Shown here: one piece after another, positions 50,401 to 63,282 of the stretch | Position numbering within the stretch: the stretch's first letter is position 1 | Layout: the number at the start of each line of letters is the position of its first letter | DNA from: Promerops cafer | Taxonomy: Eukaryota; Chordata; Aves; Passeriformes; Nectariniidae | Direction of reading: 5' to 3' | NCBI GenBank assembly: GCA_013398275.1 | Contig: VZSE01010018.1 | Location: forward strand, 255,256-319,255 | DNA: 64,000 nt | Notes under the pieces: generated by a model | The model's database searches: none | Told to the model about the DNA's origin: nothing | What the model saw: only the letters and a program-made list of their open reading frames with translations | Program-made: the position numbers and the translations under genes

Positions 50401-53166
50401 TTATTTTGAGGTCCTGTCATTCTGCCATCTGAACCAAAAGAGGAGCAATAAACTGTAATAAACCACACCAAATTACCACTTTTGATTGCTTCTTGCTGAA
50501 ATGAGGTTTGATGCAGAATCCCATCTCCCATTGAGAAAATTTGTACTCCCTTACAGAACTTGGAGAAATGCAGCTGGTGCAATACATGGAGTTTATGATT
50601 GCTGTTATTTTTAATGAGTGCTTGGCTTGTCTGAAGACTGGCAAAATTCATTGTTAGGTTCCCATTAAAGTAAGTATGAGATAAATGATATTGTATACCA
50701 GTGCAATGAATATAAATGTTTTGATTCTTTCCTTCCTTCCTTTCTCATACACTTAGAGTTTCCATAAGCAAATTAAAACACATGCATATTTCTTTTAAAC
50801 CAGTTACTCCACATTCAGCTGGGATATGGAGGCTATGCTAGCACTCTTCACAACTAACTCCTCATTAATACATTTGTGATATCATAAATTTATGACATGC
50901 TTTTCAATTCTGTACCCATGTGAAATCCCAGCTCTCACCTCCCTGGCATAGGCAGAGTCTGCAACAGAGCTGTTTCCAAAATATCAGACTCTGCAAAAGG
51001 TGGAAACTCTCAGAACAGACCTGTGCTCAATATATCCACCAATATTCTCCATAACCCTGCCAAAATGTTCTGGTTTCACAGCTGCACCAGGGTTAAACAA
51101 GAAAGCAGTGCCTCTGGACTGGCTGCTGCCATTTTCCTTCCAGAGGTGCCAGGACACAGTGGAGCAAAGAGCAGCTCCTGAAGAAAAGCATAAACCCAGT
51201 GGCAGCTTCCAGCCACTGAAACTGTCGTGACACAATATTACTGGAGGTTGCAGCCAAATGTACAGACTAAACAGGACAAAATATTAACTATTAACAATTG
51301 CTGCAGGGGTAATCACACAAAATTCCCAACACAATACTCAGTTTGCCATGTCAGTCCTAACTAATTCATCATGTATTAAGTTGGAATAACAAGGGTAGAA
51401 GAGCAACCAGGATTTGCGAGACCATTATGGAGACCATAATTCCAAGCAGAAATCATCTCATTTACTGTGACTGACTCTGGGAGTCATTGGCTTTGGCAAA
51501 GGTAAATTAGAAAATTTGAAAGAAAACATTATTACCAGTGGAAGCACACTTTTTTTTTTTGTTAAATTGCTTTATGACTTAACTGAGGATATCTTTTCAT
51601 ATTTTCTTTTTGGACCAGACATTCCCGTTTAGGACAGCAGAATATTTATACCTGCCTAATTAAAAATGAGATAAAACTAGCAGCTGTGAAGGTGCATTTT
51701 GATATCTATTTGCAACCTTTATTAACACAAATAGGTTTTGCCCAAGTAGTCAATGACTGTATTGAATGGATTCTACATTAATCTTGGTTCTGGTGATTAA
51801 GCATCACTTTTGTGACTGAGTCAGACAAAGCTGGAAAATCCTCCTCCAGCAGTTGCCTACTGCCACCATCAGTTCTTGATCACACCAAGACCAGAAGAAC
51901 AATTTAAGTTTCAGTCTCCTTTTCTACCCATCACAAAGAATGACAAAATTCTTTGGAACAGACACTGGCAAGTCTGCTATAATAGAAGCCCAACTGGGAG
52001 GCAACTGAAGCTCTATGTAAAGTAACATGATACAAAATAATTTAAAAATACCAAGACTATCCAAACAGTTTTTGAACATATCATACAACGTAGCAGGTGT
52101 GTTGTGGACTCAAATGTGATCACAAGAGTTCATTTACTTAATATCTTTCAGAATGTTTGCTCTTAAATTTCTGTTAAAACTGTATCTACAGATAATCTAA
52201 ATATATTATCCTGTGATGATTCATGTATAGAAAATTATGTGCACTTGTATATGCACACACTTGCTCATATATTTCAGCCATTACTTCATTACAGAGACAA
52301 TAAAAATATTTTCTTTTTCAAAGATTGAACCACACAAATGACATGACTGAGAAGCAAGTCCTGAGGAAATGCAGACTAGCTGAGACTACAACAGCACCCT
52401 CCCAAAAGCACCTGGGATCCTTGTCCCTTGAATAGGCAAATATGCCAAGTTCAAGATCTTTGTCTGTACTCTCCAGGCATTCACTAACCTGAAGGTTGAG
52501 TGCATCTAGGACTAATTGGAGGTCCAAGTTAGGATCACTGCATAAGTGACATGGTGGCTTTCTAATATACAAATAAACATATCTATGTGTGTATATGATA
52601 TACAGGTAATTTGGAAACACTAAGATGTATTAAAGATCAGAAAATACAAAATATAGGCTATAAATAGGAATAAAATAAAAAAGAAATAATATCAGTAATA
52701 AAATAATACTTTATTTATTAAAATGAACTTCTAGTGTTAGGTTACTACCCGTTTATTAACAGTCATACAGCTGACATTATTCTCCTTAATAAAGCCTTTT
52801 TTTCCTACCTTCAGGGAAAATAATATACAGTAGCCCTTTACTTCTGTTTGCTAGAACTTGGAGGGCATATAAACCACATCCAGGAACATACCCAAGCTTT
52901 ATTGTTCTTTGTTCTACGAACTGTGTGTGTGTCCTCAAAATGTCATCAGCGATATACTGTAAAAGGCATCACACCAAGTCATTAAAAGACACTCCCTAAG
53001 GCAAGAGGCCACAAACTGAAATTGCCCACTACCTTATTTACACATTTGGCCCACCTAGGTATGGGCAGCTTTGCAGCCTTTTTATTAAATACACATTTCC
53101 ATACAACACAAGTGTATTTAATTCCTGGCCGGCTGAGAACAATGCAGGAAATGATGTTTATTTAAT
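47413..53166. other. Non-coding DNA, no gene seen
   Basis: No gene or further transposon is recognisable. The segment 48.21-48.44 kb is repeat-free, with SOX-like CATTGTTTG and ACAAACAAAAGG words. The segment 51.00-51.23 kb is open on both strands without resembling a protein. The DNA at 52.56-52.74 kb is very AT-rich. Confidence 0.55.
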
Positions 53167-53321
53167 CGCCGGGTTAGATTTTCCAGCGCTGAGCGATCAC
53201 TCTCAGAATATGATCGGCGGGCTGCTCCTGCCGAGGCCCCTGGGGACAGTCACCTGTCACTTGAGGCAGCCAGGAGCAGAGTGACAGCCACGCCACTCGG
53301 TGTGACAGCGAGCGACAGCGG
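53167..53321. other. CpG-dense cluster (small CpG island-like)
   Basis: Twelve CpG dinucleotides fall within 155 bp, while the surrounding kilobases have very few. Flanking donor-like sites exist on both strands: GAGGCAG/GTAATC near 53414 on plus and AAGGCAG/GTATGT near 53337 on minus. Neither open frame across it (86 codons minus, 66 codons plus) is recognisable. It could be a small promoter or enhancer that escapes methylation, or a recent GC-rich transposon remnant. Confidence 0.45.
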
Positions 53322-54160
53322 CCTGGGCTCAGACATACCTGCCTTGGCCACTTCTCCTCTCTCCCAAAGAGACTGCGTGCTACCTGCTGAGAACTCAACA
53401 CTGCACGAGGCAGGTAATCAAACAAAATCCCCACCTAACTACAAAGAACCTGGCAAACAAAGGACAGCTTCTACCCAATAACCTGAAACCTGTTCTGGCT
53501 TCCTCCAGAGTAAATTAGGATAAGATCCACCAGAAACATCACAGCTACAGAAAGCTGCAAAAACAAAGTTGAGAAGAGGAAAATAAACATAATACTTGAA
53601 AGGAAACAATATCAAGTGGTCTTTTTTTATACCAATTCTGGATTTAAAATTAGTTTCATTGTTTTGTTTGTTTGGGCTTTTTCTATATCTCAAAACCAAC
53701 TGCAAAGGTTCTAACCAGCTTCAGGTTACTAAATCAATTGACAAATACTTAGGCAGTAGATGCAGTTTGCAATGTTAAGCCGATTTCCAAGGAAATGAGC
53801 TGGAGTTCCAGGTATGGGAAAATCACCTGGCACTGTTATTTCCTACCACAAACCCATATAGAAAAGCCAGTGCAGTCTCAGGGAGCAACATAGCCTCTGA
53901 TCCAAAGCAAGTAATATCTCTAATTTTGATACTTCAAATGCACACACAGGATAGATGTATTTGCTACTGAAAACTCCATCAATATGAGATCTGATGTTGC
54001 TTGATAAAGGACTGGTGTTTTCTATTTGAATTTATTTTACACTGCTGTTTATTTTTCTGAAGCCTTTGGACATTCATCACCAGGGTATCACACATTGTGA
54101 ACCTCAGAGTTGAAAATTACTTCTGTGCTTCTGAAGACAACTAGTCCTACTATATAATGC

Positions 54161-54213
54161 CTTTCTTTCATTGTGTTTTTTGTTGGTTTTTTGTTTTTTG
54201 TTGTTTTTTTTTA
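54161..54213 (+). repeat. T-rich low-complexity stretch (TTTTTTG-like)
   Basis: Runs of T separated by single or double G (GTTTTTTGTTGG-type words). It probably arose by slippage. Confidence 0.8.
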
Positions 54214-57200
54214 CTGTATAAGCTTAACTAGTCCACTTCATGTCTATGTTTAACTAGTCCTACACAACTTGTCCAAAAATCAAAAGATTTAGTATCGATC
54301 ACAACACATGGATGACATGTGGAAGGTGATCTCTGCAGAGATTTCAGTAGCAAGGTCGTCTGTCATAATTCCTTTCATCAGTACAGGATGCCCTAATCCA
54401 AAAAACCCACTTTTTGAATCCAACGAAGGGCGGAAATAGAAGACTGTCTTTAACTGATTCTTGACAAGAGCAGTATTTTCCTTTTTTTTTCCTAACATCT
54501 TTTCCTAAGAAGTTCCCATGTACAGGTTTGGGATAATGTTACCAACACATTAAATCCATCAAAAAGAAGATATAATCACAGAGTTACAGCTGCATTTAAA
54601 AATGTTCTTCAAATGACACAGGTCAATGGAATGGGATAGTCAACAACACCACAAAACAAAACATTCAGAAAGAGAAGCATTTCTGATTATTTTGGTCTCA
54701 TTTCATTTGAGAGAATTATCTACTAAACAAAGTTGGCACTGAGACCCTAGTGCTGGAAAGGTTATAATCCTTATTTACAAAATATTTCTCTGATCTAAAA
54801 AACATGATTATTGTCATTTTACTAGAAGAATAAAATACAAATACTGCCCAGGGTCACAGCTTAAATGTGGATCATCCTTCCTACTGCAACATTCCTTTAT
54901 CTAAAATTAATAACTAGATCACACATAAATAAACATGTATCAGTTACACAGACTTTCCAATTTGCCTGCTTCTCTGGCAGTTTTTTTTGACCTTAGGTAA
55001 TTCACTGTTTGTGGTATGAATAAGTATGACAGTATCTTGTAGGGTCTCCACCTGAAGGGTTTTCAAACCCCAAAAGTTTCCTTTAGGAACAGCTATGAAA
55101 ATGCACACATGTCATGAGTATTTGCAACATATTCTTCTTTCCATTGGTATTTTGTGACTATTTTTTCTTCATCATTACATACAAGTTAAGAGAAGAAGGG
55201 CAAAGTGTCTGTCAAACTTTCCCCTCACAACCTCTCACAGAGATACCTCTTGCCCCAGCTACCAGCCAGAAACAGCACGGTATCTGCAGCTTCCAGACAA
55301 AGACTAGGCTTAGAAATTCTGGAGAGATCTGTCAGGTTCTGTTTTGCTGGAGGATGATTCTTAAGTAAAACCATCAGAAATAACCTGCTTTAGGGGATAA
55401 AATTCCCTGTTTCCTAACCTAACCCTGCAAAAGCAAATGATAAAGGTTTTGTTGACTTCAATGGAGTCAAAGTTTGAGAATATGAAGTGACTTCTGCAAA
55501 ACCTTCCAAGTGATGTCATCCAAAATGAGAGAAGGGAGATAGGAGAACAAGACACCCTGTGTCAGTCCTTTAATAATACAAAAAGCAGAGCATGGCATGC
55601 CTACCATAGATAGAGAGCAGAGACATTTCCTCATGATCAGCATTGCAGAAATCGAAATTGAGCATGCCAATGTGACACTGGAGAAAACACTATTTATGCC
55701 TAAAGCAAAAGAAAAACTGTTGAGGACCATTTTTTTTCAGGTGAAAATATGGTTTATGTAATCTTTGCCAAGGCCACTAATGCACGGACTGTGCTAATGC
55801 TGAACTGCTGCCACCAAAGTTAAAGCTGCCCAAGGGCTTCCGCTACTTACACAATTACTAAAATATTTCAAAGAAATACGAAGAAAAACACGAGTAGAAC
55901 ATGACAATCTGCACTGTTCACTATTCTTCTACAGATTTCTCCTTCCCCCTTTAGGATATCCACAGCATGTGGTATTGTCCGTGATGCGTTTCCATGAATG
56001 TGCCCTAATATCCTGGAGGGAAATGAAAGAGCCCTATCATGCTGCTTTTTCATTTAAATTAGAGAAAATTCTGTATCCTGAATGATCAGAATAGTGTCCT
56101 TAATATGTAGAGCAATGAACTGGCTGCCAGTGAAGGCAGGATTCCTGATTTCATGGACCAATGGTCTAATCTACTAAGGCAAATTCTTCTTCCTACATGT
56201 GACAACTGTGAGCTTTAGCCATAACATTCAAAACAATGAGATCATGAAAATTCATTTTTGAGAGACAGATGGATGATATCCATTATTAATGGAGCCCCAA
56301 ACAGAACCTTTCCCTAAACAATGCATGTAGAGCCTTTATCAAGATCTGTCAGGCAAAAAAACTTGACACAATAAAAACAGTAATAAACAAGTTCAGTTTT
56401 ACAAGGATAGATATTACAGGTAAATGCATGCAATATTACAGTCCACTTATTGACAACAATTCAATGAGAAGTTACCTAGTGACATTCAATATCTTCACCT
56501 AATTAAACTCCCACAACTGCAACTGTCTTTTCATACATTACATTAAAAAAAATATGGTGATGGAAGAGAGAGGTCCTTTCCTTTGAATTTCATACTGTCA
56601 AAACAAAATGCCACCTTAAAAAGCCAAGAAGGTGATATAACTACATGTCAGTACAGACACCTGAACAAAATAATTTTCTTCCAGAAGCCCAGTTATCACC
56701 AGAGGGAAAAGAGCAGGGCTGGGAGAGGCTGGTTGAAGGCTTAAAGTTGGGTTACTTCAACATACAGTACTTCATCAGAGGGTGATTAAAAACACTTAAA
56801 AACAAAAGAAAGCCAACCACTCTGCCCCCCAGTCAAATTGACTGTTCACGTATCCCATGAGACTAAGAACAGTACCAGATTTCTCCTACAAACTGAAGGG
56901 CTCTCAGCCTGGACATAGCAGTGTAATTTTTCTAGATGCATTATGTGAAAACAAGTGACTTCTGATCTCTTCTCATCATCCTCTGATCTCTGCCTCATCT
57001 TCCTGCAGTCTTGAAATGATAACAACCAACCTGATAGATTTATGAGTTCTGTCCTCAAGCTGAGACAAATGACAATGACTCTGTCTCTCAAGAAAATAAC
57101 AAGCACTATTCCTGGTCTTCCTTCTTTCCAGACTATCTAGACTACACGAAGAGATAAAATATTGACACAAAAAGAAGAAGAAATTTTTGTACAGTAACGT

Positions 57201-57590
57201 TATTTCCCTAAGACTTTGAAGGTGTTTTTGCTGTTATAGATGAATGGTCAATGTGTGTAGGATTAATTCCTTGTCTAAAAATGCACCAAATTCAGCATGC
57301 CCAGGCCAAGAATAGACAATTCCTAGGCAATCTGATAACTGATTACAAAATAATAATAATAAAAAGTTAAGTACATTAGTATTTTGCTACTAAAACAAGC
57401 AAGACTCTTTTCAAAACCCAGAGACAAGTATGAAAGTGCCATAAATGTAGTTACATGGATAATTGCTTCCTGTCCAGACAAGTACTGTCCTTTCTCTTTT
57501 GCCTGCCCATTCCCATTCTCAGTTCCCCCAGTGTTCCGTCTCCTGCTCCATGCATCTATTCATCTGACCTATGATATACTTACTGGTAAA

Positions 57591-57642
57591 TTCCAACGTA
57601 AAAGTGTTAATATCTTTTCCAATGTAAAAGTGTTAATCTCTT
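57591..57642 (+). repeat. Tandem duplication, 26 bp x 2
   Basis: Units 57591-57616 and 57617-57642 lie head to tail and differ at only two positions (TTCCAACGTA against TTCCAATGTA, and AATATCTT against AATCTCTT). This is a fairly recent local duplication. No further copies follow. Confidence 0.93.
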
Positions 57643-59441
57643 TGAAACAGTGACCATCGTCAGTCAAATGTGGATAATTGTGATAACTCCAAGTGACAAG
57701 TAAGCTCATTCTGTAATGGCTCTAAAATATACCAAAGATAAAGACAGAGAATCAGTACTGCTTTTAAAGTAAAAGGAGAGAAATGGTTTAAAACCGCCGT
57801 TCCCTCATTCCTTTCTCACAACTAGTTCAGCTATGTAATGGGAATTACTATCCGGTTTACATCAGTGATACAGCAAAGGTACTTCTCCTTTTCACAGAAT
57901 CCTTTTACATCTCTTATTCATCCTTCCTACCTCCCACATTTGTCTCAAAATCATGAAGAGTTTTGTACCGAGTCAGAGCTGACTTCATGTTAAGAGAAAA
58001 TGGTCAGGAATAATGAACATTTCCTATGACTGAATCCTGAAGTCAGGTTTGCTCAAGTGGCTACAACTGCTCTGCTTCTTCAGTCTTTCCTCATTACTGA
58101 AAGAAATAACGTCTGGCCCCAGTTCTGACTCTTCCCTTTCCTGTTGCCAAAGAAGCTTGGTGTCAGTCAAGTCTCAACATCTCCTTCCCTTCTTGGAAAA
58201 AATTTATTTTCATCTTCCTTATGCGGCACAAGATTGGAGCCATCTCTGTTCTAGGGTATGATCTGCAGGAAAACAAGTCCAGTACATCAGCCCCAGATTC
58301 AAAACCAAATGTTCCTTTAGTTACAACTGCAGGTGGTAACAATTGGCAAGTTATATTTGCATACACAGTGCACTTAACACATGAGTGGAACCCTCAATTA
58401 GTACACAAGATTGCTAAAAGCACATCATGCACATCAAAGTCCCTTCACTTTCAGTTACAACATTTAAAGTTAATCCCTTGTTTCTCCTTTGTGGGTGAAC
58501 AACAGCAAAATGTAGCAGAACTTTCCTCAGCAGTAATGCATTAGTTTTCCTTTTGTAAGAAGACTGAGATAGGTGGCATTTGGCCAAGATATTTATGATC
58601 TCCCACATGTGCAAGTTGTCCCAGACTCAGCAATCACCTCTCTGCTCTAGGGCTGGGGACTGAGCTGAGCTAACACAACGTAGGAACTGCCAGCTGGGCA
58701 TGTGCCAACGATCTTTCCAATTGCTTCGAATTTTAGCTAGTAATTTTTCCCCAACCCAAATTTAGCATGGCAAAGAAGTCCTTGATAGAGACTATGTGGT
58801 GATTGTGTTTCAGATTTCAATCACAGATATTTTTGCCACAGCAGAATCATTTCAAAAATATATATACAGTTACCAGAATGGCTGTGATTTTTATTCAGCA
58901 CTCAGAAACCTGGATGTGTTGAAAACAGCTCATACTGTTTCTGCTTTCACTGTTCCATGCCACCTTAGTCCATGTCACGTCCCTGGTTTCAAGAACTGTA
59001 GTATAACAGGAGTAGATCTGTAGAATAAAGGGTTTGGCACCAAGAATGTTATATCCACACCATCGTGGTTTTGGTAGAGCCAATTTCGATTAGACCTAGG
59101 CTACTACTAAACTGAATGCTCACAGGCTGCTGGAACACATTAGAGCTTCTTCTGAAACACACATTTTGATTTAGTTCCTCCTAAAAGGAGCAAAGCTCCC
59201 ATGGCCCAACACCCCTCTTTAACAGGAGCCAGAGGACAGTAATGGGATAATCACAACATTCGCATTTAAAGAACAGCACTTCTGATCTACTCTAAAATGC
59301 TGAAGTAGAGGAACCCTTTCATTTCTTTTAAGTTTTTGCCTCAGGTGATAGGCTGACTTTCTGCGCCTGTGTCAGAATAAAACCAAGTAAGATTTCTGAA
59401 GAGCAGCTCTCTATCATCACTTACATGGCAAGACTGCATTT

Positions 59442-59460
59442 GGGGGGGGGGGGGGGGGGG
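59442..59460 (+). repeat. G homopolymer, 19 nt
   Basis: Nineteen consecutive G. It could fold as a G-quadruplex and is a known type of sequencing gap or dropout in bird genomes, so its length should be treated as uncertain. Confidence 0.95.
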
Positions 59461-61736
59461 AGCAAATAAATCAGTACACGCAGGCTTAAAAAAAAAAGTG
59501 GGAGATGAATTCATTCAAAATAAAAGGCAATAATAATCCTCTAACTTTTGAGAAGACCAGAAGGAAGCAATTACTTCATTGCTTTTAAGGACAGAACTAC
59601 ATTGACCATTCAGCCAAGACTGAATTTGGTTCATGTACATTAATAAAGCATTTCATATTTCCAAACATTTTAATTCTGAGTCTGTCCTCCACAGTGAACA
59701 GTAGAGGAGAGCAATCCCATCACTTTCCACTGTAGCCTCATGGCTAGCACATGACCAGCACAATCAGATCAGCTGTGGATCCTGGCAAATAAAGCCCCTT
59801 CCAAAAATTCAAAGGTGAAATGAAAAAATATCAGATATTTTAATAACTACAGAAGTTGAAGATCTCAACATTTAGGTCCCCTTAAATAATACATTTGAGG
59901 AAAGGAATGTAAATATAAAAAAATAACAACTGCTATAACCCTTAACTGAAAATACTTTACTGGAAAAAGCTGTCAACATTACAACATTCACAACTCCAGC
60001 TGCACTTACAAGGCCTCAGCTTCAAAATCTTGGCTACCATTCTACTGTTACTTGGAAAAATTGCAAAGTGTTAAGCATGAGGCCAGGCAGTGGGGCTTAG
60101 AGAGTGGGATACTGTCTAACCAAAGCATTATACAGCTGAAAGTGAAGCAATCCTATTTCCCATGCTTTGCATATTATTACCCTTCCTCTGCAGGTCACCA
60201 CTCAATGCATCACTGCTTCCATTAAAAATATCCGCTTCCACTTCTAACATAGAAATATTCATGTTATTACACATTTTAAAGAAGTCTAAACTGCACAATT
60301 CCATGCTGTATGACTACTAAAATTTACATGAAAATTCAGCTCTAAACAAAACAAAAAAAAATTCTAATGGGATCTGGTAAGCGAAACAAGTAGTGTGCCT
60401 AACGTATCACATGGGAGATGCTGCAGGAATTAGCTTGTGTTGAGTTAGTTCATGTCCCCAAAGAGTTGTGTTTGAGCTTTTTGAAGCTGCTCACTCAGAG
60501 GGATTATCTCATTCAATCTGCTTTAATCACAACTAAATGCTTTCAATTGGTATATACTGGGACAGAATTAGAGAATCAGAAGCTCCCAAAATCCATGTGA
60601 TGGGCTTAGGGCAGTGGGATAGAAAAGAAAAAAAAAAGAAACACTGTAGGGATAAAAAGAAAAAAATCTTTTTTGTTACTCCATAATTGAAGCTTACATG
60701 TTTGGTTTACTGTATGGTAATGGAGTTACACCAGAATAAATCTACGAAAATTAAGTGGGACATAGGTAAAGCAACTGATACAGCTTTGGGGGTTGGAATC
60801 CTGTATGCTTCATAAATACTCACTTTGAGCATAACAGCCATATTATCTTCCTACTTCAAGGGTCTCATCTCAACACAGAATTTTCAAGAAGGCCATTAGA
60901 GAATATAGATGTAATTGTGATTACACGTGCAACAAGCAAATGTTACCATTATCAAATTTACCATATGAAAAGTTCAGTGGAAACACAATGAAAATTGCAG
61001 TGCAGTATTTTCCTAGAAAACCTGCTGGGTAGTAACAGCAGCATTTCTACCACGATATTAAAAGACTGAATCATCCACATGCATTTCAGAGTGAAGGCAC
61101 AGATGGGCTACACTCACATTTTCTGCCCATGTAAGTGTATGCACACCATTCCGTTGTCAATTTTCTCCCAATTGAAGGGTTCAACAATTTGACTGTTTGC
61201 TTATTGCTGTCAATAGATTCATACTTTACTCATGATTTAGAGCTATCAAATAATTTTATGCTGACATCAGTTGCCTCCCTGACAGCTCTAAAATACGAAA
61301 TAACAAGCAGTTGGTGTCAGCACTCTTAAATCAAGCCCAAGGGCCCCCATGGCACCACACTCTGGCAGCTTGTTACCGCTAAGCAAATGTCAGTCCAGTC
61401 AATGTGTGTAGGAGGTTGTCAACTCCCTGGTTGCATCTGCCCTAATAACTAGTCCCCTATAAGGTGAAATTCATAAAGCTACCACGGCATTGCCTGAAAC
61501 CCAAGGTGACAGAGGCTGGCACAGATAGCACGGCTTTCCAAGCCCAAGGAATGGTTGCCAGTCTGGCAAACTGGGCTCTGTGGCTGTGCTCTAGAGAGGC
61601 TGTCATTCTGCTGCTGCTTTTGCTAGAAAGTACAGAGAATAGACAGCCATTAACATGCAGGCAGACGCTATTTTTTAATCCTCACTTTCTATATTCCAGT
61701 GTTAACAGCAGGCCACTTTTATCACTGCAATCTAGC

Positions 61737-61757
61737 CAGGGGCGTAGCTAGGAATTT
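61737..61757 (+). repeat. Possible hAT-type transposon terminus
   Basis: CAGGGGCGTAGCTAGG has the form of the terminal inverted repeats of many hAT-superfamily DNA transposons, which often begin CAGGGGCG. The element would extend to the right. I found no matching inverted terminus or 8-bp target duplication in the next few hundred bases, so it would be an ancient fragment. This is family knowledge applied to one short motif. Confidence 0.25.
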
Positions 61758-63209
61758 GGAAAGTATACACACACATTGGCCTCCCTGTTGGTCCCCTGCC
61801 CTCACCATTCCCATAATCTCCCAAGGCAGACATAGCATTACACATATCCCCATCACTAGCACAGCAGGTGCTATTAGACAGGGGATCTAGCAGCATGTTC
61901 ATAAAAGGCCTGGCAAAGAACAAAAAAACCGCATTGCCCTCCATGAAATTAAAATTGTATGCTGTGGCGTGCACAGCACATGCCTGCTTCCACTTGAATA
62001 ACTTTTGAAACATCTTGCAACGCAAAACAAATCCGAAAATCTAACAAAGAAAAAAGGAGCCATATTTTAATTCAGTCATACTACAGCAAAATTTCAGTCT
62101 TCAAAACTCTAGTACATGGAAGAAGGCCTGCAGACTCTAAGAATTATAACATTTACTTTTATTTAGCTTGAAAAGGGGGCTACATCTGCAGCAGAAGGCA
62201 GGATTTGCTTTATAATTAAGTATATGACAATACCTTTTGCAACTTTATTTTAAATACAGCCAGTAACACTAAGTCCCTGCGTTATACAAAAATACTGTAC
62301 TTTCCAATAGATATGTACAATTTAGTATTTGCAATTTTTTTTTGTAGTTCGTTTACATGTAATATTCACTTTTAAGAACTTATGATTATCTACCACAGCA
62401 CTGCACACTGATCAAAATAGTTTGTGTTTAGGTGATCACTCCCTAAAAACCACAAAAGACCATAAAAGCAGGCTTTATTTCCCAACTATGAAAAAAGTAC
62501 ACTGAGACAGTCAGAGCACTGACCCTGAAATGACAGAGATATTCCCATTTTTCCAAGGTTCTCTCCAGGATACACTGCAGCTCGCTATTAGGTTAATCCG
62601 ATAATCCTCCATGAGCAATGGAGGACGTGCAAGTGGCTCCCCTCAACAGTGAATTTCACAAATACACAGGCAAATCCAGTTTAGACTTCCCCATGTCTGA
62701 GTCCAGTGATGATGGGCAGCTAAGGAGAAGAGGGATCAAAGGGAGAATGCTTTGAAGGCAAAAGGCACAGGGGTTTGAAGAGGCAATTAATCTTTGTAAA
62801 GACGCAGAGAAGAGGAGGAAGATGCCTGTCACCTCAGCAAGACTGGAGACAATACAGTATTCCTTGTGTGACATTTTTATTTAGAATAAAGAAAAACAAA
62901 TCTGGCCTTTAGTACTGGGCAAATAAGAGAGCAACAAATGGGACTGGGTTTAAAATGACAAATGGCACAAACATTTGTGACATTGTATTGTGTTTCTACA
63001 TTATCCTGGTAGGTCCTAGTAGTTTTTTCAACATGTACTGGAATTTACAGAAATATTAGTGTTTGCCATTCTCATGCTAAGTCCTGGGATTCTGTGGTCT
63101 CTAGAGCGTCTTGAGAAAAATCTCCCACACTGTGACTGACTTAAAGTACTGAAGTTTTACCTTACCAACCAGGAGAAAAGAACAGGGACGTAAATAATAT
63201 AGTTTAATA

Positions 63210-63282
63210 TTTCATCTATTTCTTCCTTTTTTCCCCCATCATCTCAATTTTTCTTTTCTCCTCATTTTCTTCCCTTTTTCCA
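63210..63282 (+). repeat. Pyrimidine-rich stretch
   Basis: Mostly C and T with scattered A over about 70 bp. The minus-strand frame across it is Lys/Glu-rich for that reason alone. Confidence 0.75.

Larger units (their letters stand above)
53322..59441. other. Non-coding DNA, no gene seen
   Basis: No gene is recognisable. Listed separately are a T/G low-complexity stretch and a 26-bp tandem duplication. The motif TTGACTTCAATGG at 55452 belongs to a set of similar short motifs across the window. The 87-codon minus frame at 55467-55730 is hydrophobic but unlike any protein I know. Confidence 0.55.

Noticed and set aside
55467..55730. Hydrophobic 87-codon minus frame that looks like a membrane protein
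   Set aside because: There is no recognisable family, and T-rich DNA read on this strand gives Leu/Ser/Phe-rich translations by chance.
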